Source of the DNA: Rhynchosporium graminicola
Lineage: Eukaryota > Ascomycota > Leotiomycetes > Helotiales > Ploettnerulaceae
Direction: 5' to 3'
Assembly (NCBI GenBank): GCA_900074885.1
Contig: FJUW01000004.1
Span: 2,640,578-2,704,577, forward strand
DNA length: 64,000 bases
Below the pieces are notes generated by a model. It saw only the letters and a list, made by a program, of their open reading frames with translations. It was not told the DNA's origin and did not search any database. Of this stretch, positions 1 through 11,537 are shown piece by piece. The position numbers and the translations under genes are program-made. Position 1 is the first letter of the stretch; every line of letters starts with the position of its first letter.

Positions 1-629
1 ATGTATGGTATATGAGGTAACATCTTCAATCCGTCTGTGATTCAAAGAGTGTGTAGGTATGTCACAAAATTGCCCACAACCCAAATTTGAACTTGAAGAC
101 GAAAAGAATTATCGAAAGTGAATCAGGGAGCGAGGGAGTGAATGGGTGAGTAGGAGATACGAAAATTTTCAACATAGGCATGGTCACCCAGAATCATAAA
201 TGCGCAGTGACTGCGCAGACATGCATCTTTGCCAACCGAATCCCATGTGGCCAACCACGGAAGCACTCCCAGTAGACAAATGGTTTCTACAGGTCGCAAG
301 CATCGAGGATAGGCCGAACTCAACTAAATATCAAGTCATAACCAGACTACGAAACTTTGTCATATTCATATTCTCAAATTAAAGTTCCACGCTTCCAAGA
401 ATTTGCTTTTGCAACGTCACGAAAGTGTTCTATTACTCTTGCTATGCTCATTCTCTTAGGTTTACACAACTGGCAAGGTCTCTGTTTCTTCACTTCATTG
501 GACACAAAGTAGGCTACCCTCGTAATCATGAGTGTAGGCTCGCTTTCCTTACAACTTTCACATCGCGAAGCTCATGTATCCGGACCTCAAGCTTCCACCC
601 TTCGTTTTCAAATCTCGCAACATCTACCC
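1..629. other. intergenic, no supported gene
   Basis: Only short overlapping frames on both strands. The last part is the 3' flank of the reductase gene that ends at 630. No repeat or RNA gene was recognised. Confidence 0.6.
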
Positions 630-1737
630 TTACAATGCCCACCCACCGCCTATAACACCCCTCGCAGTCGTCCACAACTCCTCACATGCCTTGACCAGAT
701 CATCGTCCAATTTCTCCTTTTGACAAAATTCCACATTCTTCTTCAACTGCTCCTCTCTAGTAGCACCAAGAATGATCGAATCTCCGTCGGTCAACACACT
801 ATGCCACATTATCCATCTGAGGCTGACTTCTGTAGGCGTCATTCCCTTTTGCTCACACTTCAATGCGAAAGCTCTCACGGCCGCATGAACGTCATCTTTG
901 TCGAAAGTGACTTCATACAACGGGAATTTGCCGGACTCGAAACGGCCACCTTTTAAAATCTTCTCTTTATCTGACGAAGGGAGTGAGACTTTGCCAGTGA
1001 GAAAACCGCCAGCAAGAGGGCCGTATGCAACAATTTTAATACCATGAGCACGCAAAAGGGGGTAAAGTTCTCCTTCTCCTTGTCGGGTTATGGCGTTGTA
1101 GTGGCCTTGATAGTAGGATGGCTTCACATAGCCTTTCTCTCGGCAGACTTTGAGATACTCAGCCATTTGAGCGGTACTGTAGTTGGAAAGACCGAGCTGA
1201 AAGGTCAGTTTTCTATCTCGACCCGTGCGGGAAAGACTTACTTTTTGGAACGATCCAGCGCGGAAGTGTTTATCGAATGCTCTTGCAGTCTCTTCAGCAG
1301 GCGTGGAGCTATCAGGTGCATGAGCATACAGGACATTGACCTATTGGGCTTTTAGATCAATTCGATGCAAATCCGACTGGAACTTGCCATGAAATAACGC
1401 AGTCTCTACTTACCTGCTTCGTTCCCAACAATTCTAAACTCTTGGCCAGACTCTCATCAATCCCTTCCTGGCTGAGTGTGCCAATCCCACCTTCTTCCCT
1501 TTTTGCCAGTATCTTCGTGTCGATGACGAAGCCTCTCTCAGCAGCTTTCGTTTCTCCAAGTAATCCTTCTGTTACCCAGGGAGCACCAGGTGGATAGCCT
1601 GCCGCAGAATCGAGCTCTGTAAGACCAAGAGCTTCGAGGGTCGTGAGTAGCGACGACGTTTGAGAAGCGTCTACCCAACTATAAGATATGACACCTCTGC
1701 CTATTCCGCCGGCGCCGAAAATGAGCGAAGGCGGCAT
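630..1737 (-). CDS. aldo/keto reductase, AKR7 (aflatoxin aldehyde reductase) type
   Basis: NADPH-dependent reductase of aldehydes and ketones, expected to be cytosolic. Three exons are read on the minus strand: 1737-1414, 1340-1242 and 1196-630, giving 329 residues, the usual length for AKR7-type enzymes. Both introns (1341-1413 and 1197-1241) have GTAAGT donors and keep the frame exactly. The AKR tetrad is visible: Asp43 in ELDSA, Tyr48 in AAGY, Lys75 in IDTK and His115 in YAHAPD. The late stretch YGPLAGGFLTGK, in the final third, is the conserved AKR loop before the cofactor site. The start is the ATG giving MPPSLIFGAGG, directly before the first strand of the barrel. The physiological substrate cannot be told from sequence. 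The neighbouring sugar transporter is on the same strand, 376 bp upstream, with no sign of co-regulation. Confidence 0.93.
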
Positions 1738-2113
1738 ATTTGAGGAACAAATTTTCTAGAAGATGCTGATTATATAGCTCAATCAACAGATGGACAGATT
1801 ATTAGTGATGTAAATCCATTCAACACTCGAATGCGTATACAGAAAGCAATAACATGAAGAGATGCCATGATTTATAATAGATGAGGGTGGGGTAGCGGGG
1901 TAAACGCTTGGTGTTTGAAGTGCAGAAACCCGCGGACATATATTGAAATGGACAGATGAGAGATTTCGAAGATCTCTCAATCTCGGACTGGAGGCCAATC
2001 ACGGAACTTCCTTCGTCAAAATTGCAAACACTTATTCCTTTTCCATATATCAACTCCTTGTCTATATGCTATCCCCATGGACATCGTACATATTTTACAA
2101 ATCTGTTCTTGAA
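1738..2113. other. intergenic / reductase promoter
   Basis: This spacer between two minus-strand genes must hold the promoter of the reductase and the 3' end of the transporter. No recognisable operator or repeat was seen. Confidence 0.5.
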
Positions 2114-4403
2114 CTATGACTTTACAGGCACAAAAAAGGCGCCAGATCCGCCGCTTTCAGTGTTCTCGACCTCATTTCTCGATTCTCTGGTGCCAAGATT
2201 GTGCTTCCGCTCTCTGAGTCCTCTGTCTCGTTGACCCTGTTCACGAGCAAGGGCATTGGCCGCGACGACATCTGCAGGAAGTTCCCAATTGGCGCTCTTT
2301 CGTCTGTTTGATAATTAGTGTCTCTCCACTTTGACTCGCAGGGTAGAGTTCTAAGCTTACGGTGGGACTTCAAGCAAGTACATGGTATCGATCTCTTCGA
2401 GGGATTTGCCGTTTGATTCTGAGTTATGAATAAGTTACGTGTTGTAGATGTAGTATAATTGGGAGGTGCTTACCAATCAAGAAGAAATATATGAGCAGGG
2501 CAGCTAGTAAATTACAGCCAGCGAAGACATAGCCATACGCGAAATCGATCTCGTCTGTTATGAGTGGGGTGAAGAAGGCAAGATAAAAATTGAAGAACTA
2601 CATCTCATGTCAGTCATAGTTTTACTTTCTTCGCAATCAAAAAGAACATCTCTTCAAGAGACAGAGAAGGGGAGGGAAAAACTACCCAATTACTCGCACT
2701 GCAGAACGCAATACCTTGACTTCTGTACTTGCCTGGGTACATCTCCGCAACACACGCCCAAGCCATCGGACCCCACGTAGAGGCAAAAGCAGCAATGAAC
2801 AACGAAGCAAATACAATCATCACGTAACCGATCGTTTGATCAGCGTTACCTTGAGCATCATACAGTTTGGAATTGCCGAGCGAGGCGAACACAAGGAAGC
2901 ACATGCACATCCAGAGGGCACCCAGCGTTAGGCATTTCCGTCTTCCGTACTTTTCAACCATGTACAGGCCCGGGAATGTGCAGAGAACGTTAACACAACC
3001 TAAAATAATCTGTGTGACAAAGGAATTTTCGATGCCGACCGAAGAGAAAATGGTTGTTCCGTAGCTGTGGGTGTTAGTTAAGTGTAGAACTCAGGCAGGA
3101 GCAATAGCTTACTAGAAAAAGTAGTTCGCTCCACTCAGTTGTTGGAAAGCTTGAATTCCCACACCAAGCAAGATCCGATATATCATCCTCTTTCCTTTGA
3201 ATACTTCTAAAAATCCAGTTGTGGTCTCCTCAGCTGCGAGTTTCTCTTCCATGTCCAACATCTGATCTCTAACCACTCGATGATTCTCACTCACACCGTG
3301 TAGCCTGGCGGTATTCTTCCTAGCTCTGTCTATATTTCCTTGTCGGAAATCGAAGCGTGGAGTCTCGGGGAAAAGAAGGATACCAAAACAGAGGATTAAG
3401 GCCCACGCAAAACCGATGCCGAGAGGAATGCGCCATGAGCCGGTGTTCGAAATAGACTCTGTGCCGAAATTTATAAGGTTGGCGAGAAGAATTCCAATCG
3501 TGATGAAGAGTTGATAGCAGCTACTGAAGTCAAAAAATGCCATAGCCAGACGAGATAGAGGTTACAAACCATACAATTGCACCCCTGATGTGAGCTGGTG
3601 CACTCTCTCCCTGATACATAGGGACTACAACAGAAAGACCTCCGATAGCGAGACCAGATACTATTCGACTGTGGATGTCAATGCTGCAGAACCAAAAGTC
3701 ATCGGATGAGCTCACCCAACCCTATACAGAATGAGGGTTAGCAACTAATTGATCAAAGATAAGATATGTCGCAAAAGTTTTGAGAGGTTAGGAAAACAGA
3801 AGGGAAAAGAAAATACAAATACATACATCATCTCATACCATTTTGGGTATCTAGCAGCGATCTGAATAATGTTTCCCACCATGAATATGATACACCAGCC
3901 AAAGATACTCAGTCTTCGTCCGATACGAGGGTGGTTGGCAATAGGGGCGGAAATCAGAGCACCAAAAAGGGTTCCGATGGAAAGCTAGAATATCATTGTC
4001 AGAAACAACTCATCATATTTAATATAACCAAATACCATTCCCACGATCAAACCAGATCGTCTCCAAGTGAAAGCTAGAGTTGGTTCTCTTTGGTCTGCGA
4101 AATTATATAGGAAGTTCTCCATTTCGAGAAAACCGCTAATCTGCAGATTTATCTGTCAGCAAGTCACCGGCTAGACAATGAAGAAAATATTTGATCACTT
4201 ACCTGTCCAGTGTCATACCCGAAGCAAATTCCGCCCATCGAGACCAGTATACACATGAAGAATGTCCTGGCTGTCATGAATGGGATTTTGGAATCCTCGT
4301 ACGTTCCTTTCTCGACACCCGCATTACGGGTTTGGGTATTGACGGGAACATCTTCAAACACGGTGCCAGATTCGGACACGGATGAAGATATTTGATCATT
4401 CAT
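2114..4403 (-). CDS. MFS hexose transporter (HXT-like sugar porter)
   Basis: Plasma-membrane sugar/H+ symporter of the Sugar_tr family. Ten exons are inferred: 4403-4203, 4140-4036, 3984-3827, 3721-3716, 3668-3570, 3520-3113, 3064-2686, 2597-2474, 2418-2361 and 2303-2114, giving 575 residues, normal for the family. Family marks are GICFGYDTGQISG (TM1), NHPRIGRRLS between TM2 and TM3, PMYQGESAP (TM4), the central FPETPRF motif, QAFQQLSGANYFFYYG (TM7, typical of hexose porters), EKYGRR between TM8 and TM9, and ESNGKSLEEID after TM12. Exon 4 is only six bases; it is inferred because it restores Met-Val-Gly-Arg before TM4. An in-frame ATG at 4445 would add 14 residues, but the ATG at 4403 has A at -3 and is preferred. 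Substrate and direction of transport are inferred from family only. Confidence 0.93.
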
Positions 4404-5439
4404 TATGCTGGTTGGGAGCAGTATGTTGGTACTTGTCACCTGCATTCAAACCAGCGGATGAGCAAAATATATATGATCAACTGCGGCACTAAGTTTGCCC
4501 TGCCACCGACTCCCCACAATCCTCTCCATTCAAAAGTCTTCGCATTCGTCATTTCATATCGTGAACTTCGACAGCCAAGAAGATTTCCAAGAAACGACGC
4601 ATCACAGCCAAGCGAATCCATACCATCCAACACGGAGTCTCCAGAGCACCAAGTTGAGCTGTTCAGTCCTGACGAGAATTATTGGACCATGTGAGTGGTT
4701 GGCAAACGTCATGAATTATACAGTGGTATCGTCCAAAAGGTCTTGGGTGTGTTCTTCGGGTCTTTTGTTTACTTGTCAAGAAGTACTCGTTTCGCTTGGC
4801 TGGTGGGGACGTCGGTGGCTTGTTCGGGCTTGGATTTTATCAGTATGCTGATGGGATGCCGGAATAAGTTGTTTAAGTTCAAAAGTCTAATTAATACACA
4901 GGATATCTACCAGAGCGATACATCAGTACAGAAATTGCAGGCTGAGGAAATGGACCTGCCTGCAAACTTATTACTTAATTGTCTTGGTGAGAGGATTTAC
5001 TAGTGCAGAAAGGAGACCAAAGCGTCGTCCTTGAGAGAAATATTATAACACTCTGCTTCGATTCGGGATTTATTTATATTCTTCATCGTTACCAAAAATC
5101 TCTAATTTAAGAATAAGTACTTTGGAATCAAGCTGTCAGTTCCTATAGGTAGGTATACATAAGTGGCTGTACAGAATAACTCGTGTTTTATAATGGTTTC
5201 ATCTTCATACACAACCAAAAAAATATCACAACCTCCACATATTGTTCTAATTAGCTGCATAAAGAGGTCAATTCCGCGAACTATCGGGTTAAAAGACGCA
5301 CATCATGGTTCATCGAGGCCGGCACATCAGAATCCGAAATTTCCATTTCTATTTCTTCTTTATTCTTACTTACTACTACTCGTAGTCTTCTGCCTCAGAT
5401 ACCGTATATTTAAATAGGTAGCGACCCCGAAATATTGAA
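4404..5439. other. intergenic, transporter promoter side
   Basis: There is no convincing gene. The proximal part is upstream of the hexose transporter. A CCCCAC hexamer at 4512-4517 fits the loose CreA/Mig1 consensus, but such hexamers are common by chance. The distal part is increasingly AT-rich. Confidence 0.4.
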
Positions 5440-5790
5440 TTCGGGCTTCCCTGAGGTTCCTTATTATTCGCGATACTACTCGATTGAAGGTAGCAGAAGC
5501 TGCTCGAGTAGGTCGACTAGAGTTATCTGCGAAGATACTTCTGCAAATATCTCTGCTAGCCTCCCTCTTGAAGTCTCCTGCTGATATCGCTCGAGTAGTA
5601 TAAGAGCTTCGAATATTCTACGGAAGCTTCGAATATTCTATAGAAGTATTCGAAGCTTAAGTATAGTATTCGAAGCTCTTATGCCGCGTAACGCGTGTAG
5701 TATGAAGTGATAATTTGTTTAGATTAACGACGCGTCGCTAGATTGACCGAATCGACCGAACCGACCGAATCAACGCTTTTTAAAGTGAAA
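5440..5790. repeat. repeat patch with nested inverted repeats
   Basis: A compact stretch of related short words. The 5602-5680 segment is an imperfect palindrome whose ends read AAGAGCTTCGAATA and the complement of the same, with internal copies of GAAGCTTCGAATATTCTA. TACTACTCGA near 5472 is answered by TCGAGTAGTA at 5591-5600. At about 5743-5772 the unit GACCGAAYC is repeated in tandem. This resembles a decayed transposon end or MITE; no coding content was seen. Confidence 0.5.
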
Positions 5791-6337
5791 TGAACATTTA
5801 AAAGATATATTAGTAATTATATATATACTCTTAAAGAATAGGGAGTGATTTAATAGGGTGATTCCAAGAATTAAGTATATCGGTTTTATGATGTTTTTCT
5901 TCTCCAATTGGTCGAATATCGTCCAACCATTCTCCCCAAACTCGCTTAAGCTGTCGCTCTGCAACACCAAGCGCCCCGACACCCCTCACGATCTGAACTC
6001 CGAAACCATACTGCAACATGTCAACTCAATGCAATACATTTCTCCGCATGTCAATCTGTCACTTTGATACAGCTCGTCCAATGTAACTTCAGACAAACGT
6101 TAGATATATCCGTGTTCCCGGACATTTTTTCGTCCTTTGATTCTACTCTCGTTCGATGCTGATCGTGAATTGAGTTTTCGTTCTTCGTATTTCGTGGTTT
6201 CGCCATTTCATAATATGACTTGATGTAAACTTCTTTTGATTCTACAATTAATTATTCGATTCTTGACCTAGCCCCTCCGACCATCTTTTCGCTTTTTTGC
6301 TACATCACACAACTCTGGTCTTGAGGACTTCATAATA
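5791..6337. other. intergenic / promoter of the secreted-protein gene
   Basis: The start of the interval is AT-rich. It is followed by the 5' flank of the gene that starts at 6338. The last 200 bases are T/C-rich, as is common upstream of fungal start codons. Confidence 0.4.
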
Positions 6338-6989
6338 ATGAGATTCTTCACGATCTCCCTTGTGATGTCAAGTCTATCAATAGGAGTTCTCGCAGCACCA
6401 GATCTATCGATCGTTTTCCCGGTCTTCTTACGCGTTCGACAAAATGGCGTTGTGAATCTTCAAGTACCTATCCACTTCAATCATCTTTCTACCACGATTC
6501 GGCATCTAACACATCACTCAGTCCTTTGCCTCAGCCCTCGTCTCAGTCCCTGCAGATCCCATAACGATAACGGCAGATCCCAAAAAGCCATTCGAAGTAG
6601 CCGGTTCAACATTCAGCGATTTTCGGAGCGCTGTTACGCGCTCGTGTAGCATTCAGAAGAACGCATGTGCCGAAATTGCAAATTCGAAGGATGGAAGGAA
6701 CACGGCGGGGATTCGGGTTGGGAATTGTGATGACCAGCAGGGCAAGTCTCTCCTTTTTAGTTGCTTGTTGAAGGGTTTGGTAATGCTGTGAAGTCGATTT
6801 CTATAAAACTAACAACCGACAGAACAATGTAATCTCGTGGCTGATGCTGGGCTGCCTGCGGGAGCGGTACTCCCTAGCTCGACCTCGTCGATATTGGTGC
6901 CAGAACCAACGTTAGCTGTTTCAGTATCTGCTGCGCAGGTTACCCTTCACAGCTCGGATGAAAGGTTTCTCTATTTCTGCGACGTGTGA
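6338..6989 (+). CDS. small secreted cysteine-bearing protein, function unknown
   Basis: Three exons (6338-6463, 6522-6741, 6823-6989) give 170 residues. The N-terminus is a clear signal peptide (MRFFTISLVMSSLSIGVLAA). The mature protein has the pattern C-x6-C-x19-C-x6-C in the middle, inside a segment starting near FEVAGSTFSDFRSAV, followed by a Ser/Thr/Val-rich tail without a membrane anchor. I recall this layout from uncharacterised secreted ascomycete proteins but cannot name a function. Intron 1 (58 bp) has a CTAAC branch and intron 2 (81 bp) has CTAAC near its end. Intron 2 begins with GC rather than GT (AGG|GCAAGT), which rejoins the second C-x6-C pair in frame. Low-copy apoplastic effector or cell-wall protein are both possible. 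Confidence 0.7.
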
Positions 6990-8058
6990 GCGAGTGGGTA
7001 GAGACGTGGCTGTATGGATTGAGAAAAGATGGAAGGAAGTCATGCGGGGATAGTTTTTGGTCGTGTTTTTTGCTTACTTGGTGGAATTATGAGCGTAGTA
7101 TTGGTACTGGATACCCTTCTATTGGATTTACTAGCTGGAAAGGATTGTTGCTGGAGTTTGATAGGTTCGACATCCATTTCCTAACAACAAGGAGACAGGA
7201 GTAAGGAAATTCATCTCTCACGCGCGATTTCGCAGGCTCGTTGTAGATCTATTATCTAAGATTATAACGTGCAGTACAATTATCATAATCTTATTTGACT
7301 TACTTCTTACTTTTGTAATGTCGTGAGATGCATTGTGACACTAAAGTGCTAAATTGGAGTTGCGATGGTCATTTATTCCTAGCAGGTTTGCACTTCGTCG
7401 AATATAAATTGCCCTCGCCTCGAGAAGCAAAATTTGGGATCTATGCAGTGTGCATGTGAACACCTGAAAAATTGAGACGTGCCCTAAATAGTGTTCATTA
7501 ACAGGAATTGACAACGCTCCGTGTCAAGGCCTGTCAGGGGCATCCATGATTCAGCAAGCCATCTAGCAGTATTGCTGATCGTCTGCTTCTTTGCAGTTTG
7601 GCTTTTCCACCTTTCTCCGAAAAGTGATTCTCTTAACACCAAGAGCGATAAATTCTAGTAGCTCACTGACCACGGAAGCATTCATTTACTGAAATTTGTA
7701 TACTCTAGCATCAGGTAGGTGCTTCCTACTAGCGTTCCCCGTGTTCACTAGATGGCATCGATGTAAGCAAAACTCGTCTATGGGGAAGTGAATCGGGACT
7801 TTGTTTTTAATACATCAATTAAATATTTCAAATGCATGAGAATTTTAGCGGACTTCAAAGGATGACTTCAGGCAATGTGCAGAGATAATTTCGTGATTTT
7901 ATTATCGACTTGTGAACCTGAAGTATGTTTTGGTATTTTCCGCTGTTGGAGAAGAAATTTCCTAGCCTCGCATGATTTCAGATAATCATATTCCGTTCTC
8001 GTATAAACATTATGAAGTAAAAATTACAAATCAAATTCCATTCACCATCTTCCCATAT
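6990..8058. other. intergenic, no supported gene
   Basis: Convergent 3' flanks of the secreted-protein gene and the aminopeptidase gene. A short frame just after 6989 looks like chance. Nothing structured was seen. Confidence 0.5.
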
Positions 8059-9682
8059 CTACCACAAAAACTTCCCCCCTTTCCTCTGGAAAGTAGCATC
8101 ACGCTTAGCCACCACACTCCTCTTGGACTTAAGTGGCAGCGACGCAAAACTGCGAGCATAAGTAGCAACAGCATGCGCAATACCCTTTGTCATCTGCACC
8201 CAGACGCCAACATTGAGGTTCTCAAGAGTGTCCCTCGCAGTGTGGTAGTTGGGGTCGAGGATGGCACCAGCAGTTCCACCCCAGATAGCGACCTGTTCAG
8301 GACTTTTAACCTCGTCAGCACCGGATGTAAGACCACCGGCTGCAATACCGGCATCGAGGAATGGACCATAATCAGAACGACCATCAAAAGCAGTTGGCTC
8401 GGTAGCGATGTTGACATCATTCTTGAAGTAATCTTCCCAGAGTTTCTGGACCTCAGCAGATCCAGGTGCGCCAGAAATGTTGAAAGTCTTCCCTGAGCCG
8501 TCATATACTTGATATACAAAATTCGGGGACGCGATCATGTCGAAGTTGAGATAGAGACGGATCTTGTCTGCTTCTTCGGCAGGGAGGGTTGTGACATAGT
8601 GTTCAGCGCCGAGGAGACCCTCCTCTTCACCAGACCACCAACCAAAACGTACTGCGTTATTGACGGAGTAGGAAGTAAGCTTGAGAGCTATTTCGAGGAT
8701 ACCGATTGAGCCGGAGCCGTTGTCGTTGATTCCTGGACCTGCCTCAACAGAGTCGGTGTGAGCTCCGGTCATGATCACGTTGGAGTGGTTTCCTCCTTTG
8801 GTCTCGGCGATGACATTGTATCTACGACTATTAGAACGAATCAAGGACTTGGGATGAGAATCACTTACGTGAGAACGCTCTTGACAATTACGTTCAGAGA
8901 TGCAGTTCCACCGGATGCAACAAGGGCTTTTCCAGCTTCTTGGGAAATACCGACTGTTGGTGCAAAGTTACCTGCGCCACCGAGAGTACCTGCCAAATCT
9001 CCTGCAACGTTATTATAGATGATAGTTCCAATTGCACCAGCTTCTTTAGCGAGAGTTGCCTGGTAACGTCAGCATATATTCTCATGACTTTTTAACAGGA
9101 GCTATAAAGCGTACCTTTTGAGCAAATGGGCAAGTACCACGAGAGATCAATGCGATCTTTCCGGCCAAAGCTGCTGGATAATCTGCAGCATCACAACCAA
9201 TATTCGCCACATTGACAATCTCTGCAGATGGTGTTCCAGCAGGAGTACCTGTCATAGCTGCAACAGCTAGAGGAGCTCCATTGGCCGTTCCGGTTGCCGA
9301 AGAAGACTCGACAGGAAATGGCTGAATATACACATCATAGTATCCGGTGTTTGTAAGCGTATCGTAGAGCCAATTCACCGTGGCATTGTGTCCTGGGGAA
9401 CCAATGTATCTGTTGCGCTCTTCGGTTGCGTACGCGAAACCTTGTAGTGTGGCTCCTTTCGACAAAAGTTCGGATCGGAGGAGAACACGGCGGAGTTTAT
9501 TCTGTTCGTCGGGAATTAGTTCAGTCTTCCAATTCTGGAAAGGAAGTAGAGGAGAGAGAGAGATGTGAAGAGAGGATACATACCGACTCTACCAAAGGCA
9601 AAGCACGAGCAACAGGACCAGCTTCAACAAGCGAAGTGATAGTCGCCAGGATGGCAGTGTAGGTAGAGAAAGAGAGCTTCAT
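8059..9682 (-). CDS. secreted M28 aminopeptidase with PA domain (Lap2-like)
   Basis: Zinc aminopeptidase that removes N-terminal residues from peptides, secreted or vacuolar. Four exons (9682-9584, 9501-9115, 9059-8869, 8821-8059) give 479 residues. The order is: signal peptide (MKLSFSTYTAILATITSLVEA), a short propeptide, a protease-associated domain at about residues 120-215 (ALAGKIALISRGTCPFAQK and following), then the M28 catalytic domain. Metal and catalytic residues are in place: His247 in GAHTDS, Asp259 in GINDNGSG, the Glu pair 291/292 in SGEEEGLLG, Asp320 in LNFDM and His419 in NYHTARDT. Introns are 82, 55 and 47 bp with standard ends. The start is fixed by the signal peptide. The C-terminal 30 residues are unusually basic. 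Closest described type is the leucine aminopeptidase 2 group of Aspergillus; exact substrate preference is not readable. Confidence 0.95.
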
Positions 9683-11537
9683 GATTGCGACAGGATTGAC
9701 TTGCGCGAAACGGGATGAAGTACTGATCTCAGGAAGTATTTGTCTAGGGAGCTTCAGACTTAATATACCTGCATATTCATCTCCTGCTCCTCTCCCATGC
9801 CTGATCATCTTCGTCCAACCTCAACGACGATCACAATTCTCTGGGAATATAGATTACGTGCCCTGGTGAAATGTAGCTTGGCAACCGCCATCAAGTCTGG
9901 TACCTTCCTACTTGGACCTTAGAGCACGGGATATAGCATGTTGAGTGGCAATACAGGCAGACAGGGTAGAAATATGGTAGGGAAGTAGATTGTTTATCAC
10001 GAAGTCGTAGCCTCGGCTAAGCTCATAATATCATTGTTGGTGATCATTGGTCGTGTCAAAATGAAGATGCAGTAGTTGCTGCACGCAGAATAGTGGAATA
10101 GAACAAGTGAAATAAGCTCCGGCCGGGGCAGATAAGATGTTTCGCCCAGGGCTTGAGCGTGAGCCTCAACCCGCATTGTGTCTGGCCCGAATCTTCGTGA
10201 TGCTTCACCGATTTTGCGTTGTCAAAAACTAAGTTACGCATAAACAGCTACGGAAGTACTCTCAAGTCAGTTGGGGTAGTCAAGTTTTGCGTGCTCGAAT
10301 CCTCCCAACAACAGTACAACGGGTACAGAATTCTTTGGGATCGAGTACGACCAGCCACCATCCACTCTTCCACAATGCTACACAACATGAACGCCATCTC
10401 CGCACTCTCCACGTCTCCTCGCAGCCACTTCTTGACTAATTCTTGACAAAGAAGAAGCCAAGGCGATAATGAAGCCTGCACGGAACGATGCATCGAAGTC
10501 TTAAGCTCTATAAAATGAGATAACCGATGCTTGTCGAGTGGAGAGCCAAGTGCTGCCCCCTCTCCTTGGCAAGCGTGAGGACCTGCCAATATCGGAATTG
10601 GTCTCTTAAATAGGCTGCGTTGCCGAATATCGATATGAGTACGTGATATGGAAAACTGGCATGGAACAGTTGGTCCCTTTGTTGAGATGTTGTGATTCGC
10701 CCGTGGGTGAAGGCGCTGTCATGACAAGCAAGCTTCGAGTTTAGGCCAATTCGTCTTCAATGAAGCAACTACTTTAAAGTCGTAGTAAATTTATTATCAA
10801 TATTTACGATGTTGATAAAGTTATTAAATCACTAGGCGACATTGGACTGTTTTTTAGGTAACATTTTTGATATAATTTTACATTGAAAACAAGCCGCGAT
10901 ATTAAACTCTACCTGTCGTTTCTCTCGTCGTCCGAGACAAATTTCCATGGCCTCACTTCTAGTTTGATATACTGTCTCCCTTGCAAAAGCTCGCTGACTG
11001 TGCCTGTTCACTGCTATCAATGTTTTTGACGTTCGTTAGTTCCGTAACTTTCCCAGCTTTGTCACTATTTTACTGCGAAGATACAGACGGACTGGCAAGA
11101 TGAATATCCATTGTGAAAGAGCCATATATGCGGTGAGCAACTGAGCATGTCCAGCCTAGCTGGTGTTTCTAAAGTATGAGATGATAAATTTGGATACTGA
11201 TCGTCTTCTCGCTTTATCTCTGGTCTTTGCTACCCAAAATTCCAAAGCAAGCGCTTTCCTAACAGGTCTCCTGACGGAGTTCGAGTGTTCGCAGCCTACG
11301 TGCTTAATTCGAAGAAATAGCGCCCAAACAAAAGTCTCTATTACACATCTCAAGCGAGGTAGCTGCAATCAGTTGGGAATTGTATTGATGAAATGTTTCT
11401 TTGTTCGCTGCCACTATTTCCGACGAATCACAACCCTCAAGCACACAAATGTGTCGTTGCTTTGTTTACTCAAACAACCGCAACCGGCGAGGAATTTGAG
11501 TTGAGCATAAAGCTTTGTCTCTAGGCCTTTGCGTAAG
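9683..11537. other. long intergenic stretch
   Basis: It holds the aminopeptidase promoter on the left and the upstream region of the acidic-protein gene on the right. The frames here are short, overlap on both strands and show no family motif. The part near 10740-10870 is AT-rich. No repeat or RNA gene was recognised. Confidence 0.5.

Noticed and set aside
7972..8496. 174-codon plus-strand frame
   Set aside because: Antisense to the catalytic exon of the M28 aminopeptidase.
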